Assembly (NCBI GenBank): GCA_963724405.1
Contig: CAVRUQ010000012.1
Span: 434,001-498,000 of the forward strand
Direction of reading: 5' to 3'
Source of the DNA: CAVQBJ01 sp963724405
GTDB taxonomy: Bacteria; Actinomycetota; Thermoleophilia; Solirubrobacterales; Solirubrobacteraceae
Length of the DNA: 64,000 nt
Under the pieces are notes generated by a model. It did not search any database, was not told where the DNA came from, and was given only the letters and a program-made list of their open reading frames with translations. Of this stretch, positions 34,071 through 44,113 are shown piece by piece (within the stretch, counting starts at the first letter, position 1; each line of letters begins with the position of its first letter). Both the position numbers and the translations under genes were made by a program.

Positions 34071-36239
34071 ATGATCCGCACGGTGTTCGACGGACGGGCC
34101 GACCTTCAGCGCGCCGCGGAAGATCTCGCGAGCCGCCTGCCGGAATCGCTAGGCGGGCTGGCCCGGCTTGCGTACAACTATCGCTGGTCGTGGCAGCCCG
34201 ACGGCAGCGAGCTGTTCAGCCGTATCGATCCGGACGGCTGGGCGCGCGTCGCGGGCAATCCGGTTCGCTTGCTGCAGGAGGCGCCGGCCAAATCCCTGCG
34301 GCGAGCCGCCTCCGACGATGCCCTCCTGGAGAGCATCGCGCGGGCGGAGGCCGCGCTCGCGGCGGATCTCGGGCGCCCGGACGCTCCCGGGGCCGGGTCC
34401 GGGAGACCGGGAGCGTTCTTTTGCGCCGAGTACGCCGTCCACCAGTCGCTGGCGATCTATTCCGGCGGTCTGGGCGCGCTGGCCGGAGACTTCCTCAAGC
34501 AGGCCTCCGACGACGCGGTGCCGCTGGTCGGCGTCGGATTGCTCTACCGGCAGGGCTATTTCCGCCAGCGCCTCAACGCCGCGGGTTGGCAGCACGAGTA
34601 CTGGATCGATGCCGATCCCGAGCAGCTACCGGCGGCGCTGGTCAGCGGCCCCGACGGCGAGCCGCTCACCGTTGCGGTGCCAATCGCCGGGGAGCGCGTC
34701 AGGGTCCAGATCTGGCGGGTGAACGTCGGCCGCGTCGCGCTGTATCTACTGGACAGCGATCTGCCGCAGAACCCCCGTGTCGCGCGCTGGATCACCGCGC
34801 GGCTGTACATCTCCGACCCGGAGTTGCGCCTGGCTCAGTACCTGCTGCTCGGCGCCGGCGGGATGCGGGCGCTGTCGGCGATGGGCATCGACCCGGCCCG
34901 GTTGCACCTCAACGAGGGACACGCCGCTTTCGCCGCGCTCGAGCTCGCCCGCCACGACATCGCCGCGGGGAGCAGCTCCGAGCAGGCGCTCGAGCGGGCG
35001 CGCCGTCGAATCGTGTTCACGACGCACACGCCCGTGCCGGCCGGCAATGAGACGTATCCGATGGAACAGATCGTGGCCGTGGCCGGCGGGCTCGTCGACG
35101 AGGCGGGGCTGGGAATCGAGACGCTCGCGCGCATCGGACGATCACACGCCGAACACACCGCCGAACCGTTCGGGCTGACGCAGTTCGCGCTGCGCACCTC
35201 CGGTCGGGCGAACGCCGTCAGCCGCCGCCACGGCGAGGTCGCCCGCGAGATGTGGCGCGACCTGTGGCCCAGCATGGCGCGCGAGCTGGTGCCGATCGGG
35301 CATGTGACCAACGGCGTGCACGTGCCGACCTGGCTCGGCGCGCCGATGCGTCGGCTGCTTGACCGCCACCTTCCGGACGGTTGGCTCACTCGGGCCGCCG
35401 ACCCGGGCGTGTGGGCCGCAGTGGCGCAGATCCCGCCGGACGAGCTGTGGGCGGCGCGCGACGAGCAGCGCGCGCAGCTGGTCGCCAGGGTGCGCGACCG
35501 CAGCGTCGTCGAGCGCCTCGGCCGGGGCGACTACCTGGACTACGCGCGCGCGGCGGCCGGCGCCTTTGATCCCCACGTCCTCACCATCGGCTTCGCCCGG
35601 CGCCTGGCCCTCTACAAGCGGATGGGCCTCCTCGTCGCCGACACCGAGCAGACGCGCCGGCTGTTGAGCGGCGAGCGCCCGATCCAGATCGTCCTCGCCG
35701 GCAAGGCGCATCCGCGCGACGACGAGGCGAAACGCATGCTGCGAGAGCTGTTCGAGCTGAAGGGCATGATCCCCGCCGTGGGCGAGCGGGTCGTCTTCCT
35801 CGAGGACTACGACCTCGCCACCGCCGCGCTGCTGGTACAGGGCTGCGACGTGTGGGTGAACCTCCCGCGGCCGCCACTGGAGGCGAGCGGCACGAGCGGG
35901 ATGAAGTCGGCGATCAACGGCGGACTGCACCTGAGCGTGCTCGACGGGTGGTGGGCCGAAGCGCATGACGGCCCCAACGGCTGGGCGCTGTCGGGCGACA
36001 TCGACCCCGACGTACAGGCGCAAGACGCCCGCGACGGCGCCGAGCTTCAACGGCTGCTGCGCGAGGAGGTCATCCCTCTGTTCTACGACCGCGACGAGTA
36101 TGGATTGCCGCACGGCTGGCTGCAGCGGGTCCGTGCCTCGCTGTGCTCGCTGGCCCCCGCGTTCAGCGCCCAGCGCATGCTCCGCGACTATCGCGACCAG
36201 GCCTACGGCGACCACCACGATCCGGCCGAGAACGACTGA
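34071..36239 (+). CDS. glgP: alpha-glucan (glycogen/maltodextrin) phosphorylase
   Basis: 722 residues. Releases glucose-1-phosphate from alpha-1,4-glucans using pyridoxal phosphate. This is the shorter alpha-glucan phosphorylase family, not the 815-residue MalP type. Visible blocks include AFFCAEYAVHQSLAIYSGGLG, HLNEGHAAFAALEL, TNGVHVPTWLG, FARRLALYKR and the C-terminal LPRPPLEASGTSGMKSAINGG that shapes the active site. Start ATG 34071 (MIRTVFDGRADL) is chosen over upstream starts because the upstream in-frame region is the ligase remnant. It sits alone between two copies of a ligase gene end. Confidence 0.92.
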   Translation: MIRTVFDGRADLQRAAEDLASRLPESLGGLARLAYNYRWSWQPDGSELFSRIDPDGWARVAGNPVRLLQEAPAKSLRRAASDDALLESIARAEAALAADLGRPDAPGAGSGRPGAFFCAEYAVHQSLAIYSGGLGALAGDFLKQASDDAVPLVGVGLLYRQGYFRQRLNAAGWQHEYWIDADPEQLPAALVSGPDGEPLTVAVPIAGERVRVQIWRVNVGRVALYLLDSDLPQNPRVARWITARLYISDPELRLAQYLLLGAGGMRALSAMGIDPARLHLNEGHAAFAALELARHDIAAGSSSEQALERARRRIVFTTHTPVPAGNETYPMEQIVAVAGGLVDEAGLGIETLARIGRSHAEHTAEPFGLTQFALRTSGRANAVSRRHGEVAREMWRDLWPSMARELVPIGHVTNGVHVPTWLGAPMRRLLDRHLPDGWLTRAADPGVWAAVAQIPPDELWAARDEQRAQLVARVRDRSVVERLGRGDYLDYARAAAGAFDPHVLTIGFARRLALYKRMGLLVADTEQTRRLLSGERPIQIVLAGKAHPRDDEAKRMLRELFELKGMIPAVGERVVFLEDYDLATAALLVQGCDVWVNLPRPPLEASGTSGMKSAINGGLHLSVLDGWWAEAHDGPNGWALSGDIDPDVQAQDARDGAELQRLLREEVIPLFYDRDEYGLPHGWLQRVRASLCSLAPAFSAQRMLRDYRDQAYGDHHDPAEND

Positions 36240-36248
36240 CGGCCACGG

Positions 36249-36271
36249 CCCGCCGACAACACGGCGGCGGG
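36249..36271. terminator. hairpin downstream of glgP
   Basis: Inverted repeat CCCGCCG/CGGCGGG with a 9-nt loop begins 10 bp after the glgP stop codon, between it and the convergent AMP-ligase gene. Confidence 0.45.
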
Positions 36272-36304
36272 TGGGTGCAATCGGTCCCGCGCGGGCCGAG
36301 CTCC

Positions 36305-37882
36305 CTACGGCGCGGCCCGCTCCTGCTCCCGCTCGCGCAGCTCGATGCGCCGGATCTTGCCGGTCAGCGTCTTGGGCAGCTCGGTGACGAACTCGATCCG
36401 CCGCGGATAGGCGTACGCGGACAGGCGGTCGCGCACGAACGCCTTGATCTCCTCGGCGAGCGCCTCGCTCGGCGCATGGCCCCCGGCCGGGACGATGAAC
36501 GCCTTGACGATGTTCCCCCGCCGCTCATCCGGCGAGGCGACCGCGGCCGCCTCGGCCACCGCCGGGTGCTCCAGACAGGCCGACTCGACCTCGAACGGAC
36601 CGATCCGGTACCCGGCGGCGATGATGACGTCGTCGGCCCGCCCCTCGTACCAGAAGTAGCCGTCCGCGTCGACGCTGGCGGCGTCCTTGGTGTGGAACCA
36701 CTCCCCGCCGAACGTCGCCTCGCTCGCCTCGGGGAGGTTCCAGTACCCGAGCGGATAGTGCGGGTTCGACCGCGCGCGCCAGCAGATCTCGCCGCGCTCG
36801 CCCTCGGCCACGGGCCGCTCGTCCTCGTCGAGCAGCGCGACGTCCCAGCCGGGCATCGGCCGGCCCATCGAGCCCTCGCGCACCTCCATGAACGGGAAGT
36901 TGGCGCACAGCGGGTAGCCCTCCGTGAGACCGTAGAAGTCGAGCACCGTCAGGCCGTACTGCTCGCGAAACCACCGGATCGCCTCGGGGTTCAGCGGCTC
37001 GCCCGCCGAGCACACGATCCGGAAGCGCTGCGGATAGCGCGTCCCCGCGTCGCCGATGCCCATCATCGAGCGCATCGCCGTCGGCGTCGTGAACACGTTC
37101 GTCACCTCGTGGCGCGAGAGGAAGTCGAGCTGCCGATCGGGCTGGAAGCCGCCCTCGCGCTGGAGCACGTACTGGACCGCACCGAACCGCCAGGGCCCGA
37201 TCAGCGGCACGATCCCGGCCGCCCACGCCCATTCGCCCATCCCGTGGAAGCGCTCGCCGTCGCGGACGTCGTGGCAGTAGATGAACTCCTCGTGGGCCAG
37301 CAGGTAGCGGTGGGCGTGGACGATCCCCTTCGCCAGCCCGGTCGTGCCCGACGTGTAGTACAGCTGCGCCGCCTCGTCGGCCGCCGTGTCGGCGGTCGTG
37401 TACTCCTTGCACGCGCCGTCGAGCACCTGGCGGTCGAGCACGAGCAGCTGCTCGACGAGGCCTGCGTCGAAGCGCGGGGCGTTGGCCACGTCGGTGACGA
37501 GCACCTTGCTCTGCGAATCCGTCAGGCGGTGGCGGATCCCGTCGTCGCCGTAGAGCACCGACATCGACAGCAGGATCGCGCCGATCTTCCAGACGGCGAA
37601 GAAGACCGCCGCGGTCTCGGGGGTGGGCGGCAGGACGACCGCCACCCGGTCCCCGCGCTGCACGCCGAGCGCGGTCAGGACATTCGCGGCCCGGTTGGCG
37701 AGGTCCTGCAGCTCGCCCCAGGTCACCTCGCGCACCGCGCCGGAGTGGTGCTCGTGCACCATCGCGAGCTTCTCGCGCGGGTGCACATCGCACACCGCGG
37801 CCGCGATGTTGAAGCGTTCGGGCACGTCCCAACGGTGCTCGGCCACGACCCGCTCGTACGTCGTCTGCTCGGTGATCGCCAC
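36305..37882 (-). CDS. AMP-forming acyl-CoA synthetase
   Basis: 525 residues from a GTG at 37882 preceded by GGAGG. Activates a carboxylic acid to acyl-CoA via acyl-AMP. The adenylate P-loop is YYTSGTTGLAKGIVHAH; then DFYGLTEGYPLC, WFHTKDAASVDADGYFWYEGR, and the C-terminal hinge/catalytic Lys region KTLTGKIRR. It resembles the benzoate/acyl-ACS branch (AcsM/MACS-type) rather than acetyl-CoA synthetase; the substrate chain length is not decidable. A decayed copy of its 3' end is at 33894-33949. Confidence 0.9.
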   Translation of the reverse strand: MAITEQTTYERVVAEHRWDVPERFNIAAAVCDVHPREKLAMVHEHHSGAVREVTWGELQDLANRAANVLTALGVQRGDRVAVVLPPTPETAAVFFAVWKIGAILLSMSVLYGDDGIRHRLTDSQSKVLVTDVANAPRFDAGLVEQLLVLDRQVLDGACKEYTTADTAADEAAQLYYTSGTTGLAKGIVHAHRYLLAHEEFIYCHDVRDGERFHGMGEWAWAAGIVPLIGPWRFGAVQYVLQREGGFQPDRQLDFLSRHEVTNVFTTPTAMRSMMGIGDAGTRYPQRFRIVCSAGEPLNPEAIRWFREQYGLTVLDFYGLTEGYPLCANFPFMEVREGSMGRPMPGWDVALLDEDERPVAEGERGEICWRARSNPHYPLGYWNLPEASEATFGGEWFHTKDAASVDADGYFWYEGRADDVIIAAGYRIGPFEVESACLEHPAVAEAAAVASPDERRGNIVKAFIVPAGGHAPSEALAEEIKAFVRDRLSAYAYPRRIEFVTELPKTLTGKIRRIELREREQERAAP

Positions 37883-38020
37883 GGCGGCGCCTCCCTCCGA
37901 CCTCGAACTCCCCGCAGCTGAATGTACTCGCCGCGCCCGGGCGAAGGATGAATTAGCTCTCATTCCTGCGTCGCGCCGGCGGGCGCGAGAAGCGCCGCAT
38001 GTGCTTGGGATCATCCGGCG

Positions 38021-38944
38021 GTGCCTGCCCCTCCCGACGCGAGCATCGCGGCGTTGGCCCAGCGCCAGCACGGGGTCGTGACCGTGGTGCAGTTGCGGGC
38101 GCTCGGGGTCGACCGCGCCGCGGTCACGTATCGGGCGCGAGCAGGCCGCCTCCACCGGCTGCACCGAGGGGTGTACGCCGTCGGGCACGCCCGCCTGTCG
38201 CGCGAGGGCCAATTCCTGGCCGCCGTGCTTGCGGCGGGACCTGGAGCGGTATTGAGCCACCGGTCGGCCGCGGCACTCTGGGGCCTGATTCCCCACGTCG
38301 CCGGACCGATCGATGTCACCGTCGACCGGGGTCAGCGCGCTCGCCCGGGGATCCTCGTTCACGCGAGCAACCACCTCGGGCGCGAGCGTACCCGCCACGA
38401 GGGGGTGCCGGTCACGAACCCAGGACGCACGCTGCTCGATCTCGCGGCGACGCGCATCGATGACCGTACGCTCCGCCGCGCGGTGCGCGAGGCGCTCGTG
38501 AAACGGCGCGTCGACGAGCATGGGCTGCGAACCCAACTCGAGCGCGCCCAGGGCCGTCGGGGCGCCGGGCGCATCGCCGCGATCATCGAGCTCGGAGCGG
38601 TCCCGACCCGCAGCGAGCTCGAGGATCGCACGCTGCAGGCGCTCGAGGAGCACGGGCTCCCGAGGCCGCTCGTCAACGCGCCGGTCCGGATCGGATCGCG
38701 CACGTTCGAGGTGGACTTCCTCTTCGCGGATCGTCGTCTGGTCATCGAGGCCGATGGCGCGCGGTTCCATGACACGCCGATCTCGCGGCGGGACGATGCC
38801 GAGCGCCAGGCGATGCTCGAGGCCGCCGGCTACCGGCTCGTCCGTGTGACCTGGAATCAGGTCACGCGGGAGACCGCCCAGACTATCCGCCGCGTGCGCA
38901 GCGCCTACGCCGCCCAGGGCGCGGCGGCGCGAAACCGCAGTTAG
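38021..38944 (+). CDS. AbiEi antitoxin-like/DUF559 protein
   Basis: 307 residues, GTG start. The N-terminal 70 residues form the winged-helix AbiEi-type antitoxin domain (LAQRQHGVVTVVQLRALGV, RLHRLHRGVYAV). The C-terminal 100 residues are DUF559, a Vsr-like restriction-endonuclease fold with EVDFLF (Asp232) and VIEADGARFH (Glu243, Asp245). Such proteins are abundant in actinobacteria. No AbiEii nucleotidyltransferase is next to it, so it is not a standard type IV toxin-antitoxin pair. Its stop codon lies inside a large inverted repeat. Role unknown, possibly nucleic-acid binding or cleavage. Confidence 0.8.
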   Translation: MPAPPDASIAALAQRQHGVVTVVQLRALGVDRAAVTYRARAGRLHRLHRGVYAVGHARLSREGQFLAAVLAAGPGAVLSHRSAAALWGLIPHVAGPIDVTVDRGQRARPGILVHASNHLGRERTRHEGVPVTNPGRTLLDLAATRIDDRTLRRAVREALVKRRVDEHGLRTQLERAQGRRGAGRIAAIIELGAVPTRSELEDRTLQALEEHGLPRPLVNAPVRIGSRTFEVDFLFADRRLVIEADGARFHDTPISRRDDAERQAMLEAAGYRLVRVTWNQVTRETAQTIRRVRSAYAAQGAAARNRS

Positions 38945-38978
38945 GTTGAATAATTCTAACCAACTGCAGTTTCGCGCC
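38926..38978. terminator. long inverted repeat between converging genes
   Basis: Arms 38926-38947 and 38958-38978 pair over about 21 bp (starting GGCGCGAAAC and ending GTTTCGCGCC) with two interruptions and an AT-rich 10-nt loop. The left arm holds the last codons and TAG of the AbiEi/DUF559 gene. It may be a bidirectional terminator toward acs or a mobile-element trace. Confidence 0.6.
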
Positions 38979-39040
38979 TGTCACACTTCGTCGCGACCGC
39001 CGGTTGCGCCGCAGCGCCGCCCGCCGGCCGCGACCCGCCC

Positions 39041-41035
<1,995 letters not shown>

Positions 41036-41069
41036 GGTCCACCTCTCGCTCCTGAAACGTTGACCTCGC

Positions 41070-41088
41070 GCGGAACCGCGTGTTCCGC
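41070..41088. promoter_or_regulatory. candidate operator upstream of acs
   Basis: Perfect inverted repeat GCGGAAC-CGCGT-GTTCCGC about 35 bp upstream of the acs ATG. It may be the site for an acetate-responsive regulator. It differs from the actinobacterial LexA box, whose spacer between GAAC and GTTC is four bases rather than five. Confidence 0.45.
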
Positions 41089-41165
41089 ACCTGGGGGTTT
41101 ACTGCAAATCGGCGGCCGGCGATAGGGCCAACCCGACCGGGCCCCGCCGCCGGCCCGGAGAAGGC

Positions 41166-41203
41166 TCCGGCGCCGAGACCACATAACGGGTCCCGGCGCC
41201 GGA
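41166..41203 (-). terminator. terminator after the acetate transporter gene
   Basis: Perfect 10-bp stem TCCGGCGCCG/CGGCGCCGGA with an 18-nt loop whose ends can pair further. It lies 33 bp downstream of the transporter stop codon (minus strand), which suggests acs is transcribed separately. Confidence 0.5.
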
Positions 41204-41235
41204 CCGCGCCTTCGGCGGAGCTGGCGCTCCCCGTC

Positions 41236-41868
41236 CTACGGCGCCGCGGTCGGATCCTCGAGCGCCGGCCGGCTGAGCGGCATCACCGGAAGCACCGTGC
41301 GCTGGAACGTCGAGTTCATGACGGCGGCGAACGACGCGTACCAGGCGGCGATGGCCGTCGCCAGACCGACCCACCCTCCGGCCTTGATGATGCCCGTGTG
41401 CGCGCCGGCGTTGCCGATCGCCAGCAGGTAGAACGTGATCGCCAGCAGGATGAACACGAGGTTCACGGCCGCCGTCGTGCGGAACGACGCGACCCACATG
41501 TACGTCGTGAAGATCGCCCACATGTACAGGAACACGGCGACGTCCTTGCCGGCATGTACGAGCACGAGGTCCTTCGCGTAGAACACGTTCAGCGCCCAGA
41601 ACGAGATCCAGAACGCGCCGAACGACGAGAACGCCACCGCGCCGAACGTGTTGCCGGTGCGGAACTCCCACATCCCGGCGAGGACCTGGACGATGCCCCC
41701 GTAGGCAAGCGCCAGGCTGAGTACCACGGGTGTTCCGACCGGGTTGACGATGTGGGCGTTGTAGATGCTCAGCACGAACGTCGTGCCGGCAAAGGCGGCC
41801 AGCCCCAGCGGTCCGGGGTCCGCCGGCGTCCAGCCCACGCCACCGCCTCCGCGTGTCGATGCCTCCAT
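41236..41868 (-). CDS. SatP/GPR1/FUN34 acetate transporter
   Basis: 210 residues, six transmembrane helices. The GPR1/FUN34/YaaH signature is recognisable near the start of the membrane part: NPVGTPVVLSLALAYGGIVQ and LAGMWEFRTGNTFGAVAFS. Members take up acetate or succinate with protons. Start ATG 41868 has a strong AGGAGG sequence just upstream. It is flanked by acs on the same strand and by a divergent LytS/LytTR pair, so the four genes likely form an acetate-use module. Confidence 0.9.
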   Translation of the reverse strand: MEASTRGGGGVGWTPADPGPLGLAAFAGTTFVLSIYNAHIVNPVGTPVVLSLALAYGGIVQVLAGMWEFRTGNTFGAVAFSSFGAFWISFWALNVFYAKDLVLVHAGKDVAVFLYMWAIFTTYMWVASFRTTAAVNLVFILLAITFYLLAIGNAGAHTGIIKAGGWVGLATAIAAWYASFAAVMNSTFQRTVLPVMPLSRPALEDPTAAP

Positions 41869-41900
41869 CAGAACCTCCTCCAATCTGCTCCCGTACGACC

Positions 41901-41917
41901 GGCGGACGGCGTCCGCC
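41901..41917. promoter_or_regulatory. candidate operator upstream of the acetate transporter
   Basis: Inverted repeat GGCGGAC-GGC-GTCCGCC, about 35 bp upstream of the transporter ATG and in the 241-bp region shared with the divergent LytS-type kinase. The rest of that region holds no gene. It shares the GCGGA core with the inverted repeat upstream of acs. Confidence 0.4.
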
Positions 41918-42109
41918 CGCACACGGTCTGACACGAGGGCGCCGCCCGGGCAAGGCCCTCGCGACCGGCGGTGGGCGGAGCACCGTGAGCGGCATGGCCG
42001 GCACGCCGAGCGCACGCCGCCCGGCCGGATCGCCCCGCGGCGGCACGTGGGCGGGGCGGTCGCGGGATCCCCCGAACTTCCGCCGCACCGCGGATTGAGG
42101 TCTATCCTC

Positions 42110-43372
42110 ATGGGCAGGAGGTGGAAGGTGGAGGTGATGCTGGGTGTCGTGCTCGGGTGGGCCGTTGTCGCCTCGCTCTTCTTCGCCAACCGCTTCGCAC
42201 CGCGCTCGCTGTTCCTCGGGCAGGGTCGCGCGATGCAGTCGGCGCTGCACGAGGCGACGGCGATTCTCCCCGACCTTCGCCGCGGCCTGTCGCCGGCGAG
42301 CGCACGCGCGGCGGCACCGCACCTACGGGCGCTGACGCAGGCGATCGCCGTCGCGCTGGCCGACCGCGACGACGTGATCGCCTTCGACGGCGCCGGCGCC
42401 GATCACCACAGCGGCAGCGCCGGCCTGCCCGGGACACTCGTGTCCGGCGCCGACCGGGTGCGAATCGAATCGCACATCGGCTGCCCCCACCAGGGCTGTC
42501 CGTTGCGCGCGGCGATCGTCGCCCCGTTGCGCGTGAGCGGAGAGCGCATCGGCAGTCTGATCGCCTTCTACCCGAACGCCGATCGCCTGACCGCTGACGA
42601 TGCGCAGGTGATCGGCGAGGCGGCGAGCCTCGTGTCGGCGCAGATCGAGCTGTCCGAGCTCGAGGCGCAGAGCGAGCGTCTGGCGAGCGCCGAGCTGCGC
42701 GCGCTCCGGGCCCAGATCTCCCCCCACTTCATCTACAACGCGCTTGCCGCGGTGGCGAGCTACATCCACTCGCGTCCCGACGACGCCCGCGAGCTGCTGT
42801 CGGAGTTCGCCGAGTTCACCCGCTACGCGTTTCGCGGCGAACGCCCGACCGTCACGCTCGATGACGAGCTGCAGTACGTCGAGAAGTACCTGCGCCTCGA
42901 GCAGGCGCGCTTCGGCGATCGCCTGCAGGTGCGCGTGCGGATCCCGGCCGAGGTGCGCGACACGACGATGCCGGTGCTGTCGCTGCAACCGCTCGTCGAG
43001 AACGCCGTGCGCCACGGCCTCGAGGCGCGCGGCGGCGCCGGATTGGTGGAGATCGTCGCGCGCGAGCTCGGCGACGACGTGCAGCTGCGTGTCAGCGACG
43101 ACGGTGTGGGCATGGACGTCGTCGCGGTTCGCGCCCTCCTCGCGGCGACGGACGGCACGGCGCCCGGGGGCGGCATCGGGCTGTCCAACGTCGACGCCCG
43201 TCTGCGGGCGACCTTCGGCTCGCGGTACGGGCTCCGGGTGCGTTCGCGGCTCGGCCACGGGACGACGGTGGTGATGACGCTCCCGAAGCCGATCGGACCG
43301 ACCGCCGGCGCGACCGGGAACGGGACCCCGCTGCGCGTCGCCGCGGCGCCGGGGAGCGAGGTGCCCGCGTGA
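42110..43372 (+). CDS. LytS-type sensor histidine kinase
   Basis: 420 residues. One N-terminal transmembrane helix (MLGVVLGWAVVASLFFANRF), a GAF domain (about 70-190) with an unusual IGCPHQGCPLRAAIVAPL segment, then the LytS-type kinase box SPHFIYNALAAVASYIH with the phospho-His, and an ATPase domain (PLVENAVRHGL; GGIGLSNVDARL). The Cys-x-His-x2-Cys in the GAF domain could bind a metal or sense redox state; this is a hypothesis. Start at ATG 42110, 4-bp overlap with the regulator gene. Probably senses a metabolic signal related to acetate. Confidence 0.92.
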   Translation: MGRRWKVEVMLGVVLGWAVVASLFFANRFAPRSLFLGQGRAMQSALHEATAILPDLRRGLSPASARAAAPHLRALTQAIAVALADRDDVIAFDGAGADHHSGSAGLPGTLVSGADRVRIESHIGCPHQGCPLRAAIVAPLRVSGERIGSLIAFYPNADRLTADDAQVIGEAASLVSAQIELSELEAQSERLASAELRALRAQISPHFIYNALAAVASYIHSRPDDARELLSEFAEFTRYAFRGERPTVTLDDELQYVEKYLRLEQARFGDRLQVRVRIPAEVRDTTMPVLSLQPLVENAVRHGLEARGGAGLVEIVARELGDDVQLRVSDDGVGMDVVAVRALLAATDGTAPGGGIGLSNVDARLRATFGSRYGLRVRSRLGHGTTVVMTLPKPIGPTAGATGNGTPLRVAAAPGSEVPA

Positions 43373-44112
43373 GCGACGGGCTGCGCCTGCTGGCGGTCGA
43401 TGACGAGCTGCCCGCCCTGCACGACCTCGCTCGGCTGCTCCGTGCGGACCCGCACGTCCGCGAGGTCCACTGCGCGACCGACGGCACCGAGGCGCTGCGC
43501 CTGCTGTCCGAGCGCGCGTTCGCGGGCCTCTTCCTCGACGTGCGGATGCCCGACATCGACGGCCTCGCTCTCGCCCGCGTGCTCCGTCGCTTCGCGCGGC
43601 CGCCGGCGGTCGTGTTCGTGAGCGCCCACGACGAGGCCGCCGTCTCGGCGTTCGAGCTGCGGGCGCTCGACTACCTCATGAAGCCGGTCGGCCGCCAGCG
43701 CATCGCGCAGGCCGTGATGCGCGTCGTCGAGGACGTCGGCCACGGCGGCGAGCCGCCCGGTGAGGCGTCCGGGGCGACGGACGAGATCATCCCGCTGCCC
43801 CGGGCTCGCGGAGGCGGCACGCGACTGCTGCACCGCTCCGAGATCCTCTACCTGCAGAGCCACGGCGACTACGTGCGGGTGGTCACCGACGGCGGGCGCT
43901 TTCTCGTGCGCGCCCGCCTCGGCGAGCTCGAGCAGCGCTGGAGCGAGCGCGGCTTCGCTCGCGTACACCGCGGCTACATGGCCAACCTGCAGCGAGCCGT
44001 CGAGGTGCGACCGTCGCTCGACGGCAACGCGTGCCTGCGCCTCCAGGACGGCACCGAGCTGCCGATCGCGCGCCGTCAGCTGCCGGCCCTGCGACGGCGC
44101 CTCGGCGTGTGA
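43369..44112 (+). CDS. LytTR-type response regulator
   Basis: 247 residues, GTG start overlapping the kinase. A receiver domain with LLAVDDELPALHDL and the phosphorylation Asp in GLFLDVRMPDIDG, and the Lys in YLMKPVGRQRI. The C-terminal LytTR DNA-binding domain has LLHRSEILYLQSHGDYV, a FLVRARLGELEQRW segment and FARVHRGYMANLQ. LytTR proteins bind direct repeats rather than palindromes. With the divergent transporter and acs nearby, these are its likely targets, by analogy with other LytS/LytTR systems that control carboxylate uptake. Confidence 0.92.
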   Translation: MSDGLRLLAVDDELPALHDLARLLRADPHVREVHCATDGTEALRLLSERAFAGLFLDVRMPDIDGLALARVLRRFARPPAVVFVSAHDEAAVSAFELRALDYLMKPVGRQRIAQAVMRVVEDVGHGGEPPGEASGATDEIIPLPRARGGGTRLLHRSEILYLQSHGDYVRVVTDGGRFLVRARLGELEQRWSERGFARVHRGYMANLQRAVEVRPSLDGNACLRLQDGTELPIARRQLPALRRRLGV

Positions 44113-44113
44113 T

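Noticed and set aside
38021..38944. Type IV AbiE toxin-antitoxin pair
   Set aside because: No AbiEii nucleotidyltransferase is adjacent on either side, so only the antitoxin-like domain is supported.
41070..41088. LexA (SOS) box upstream of acs
   Set aside because: GAAC and GTTC are separated by five bases, while the actinobacterial LexA site needs four; acs is also not an SOS gene.
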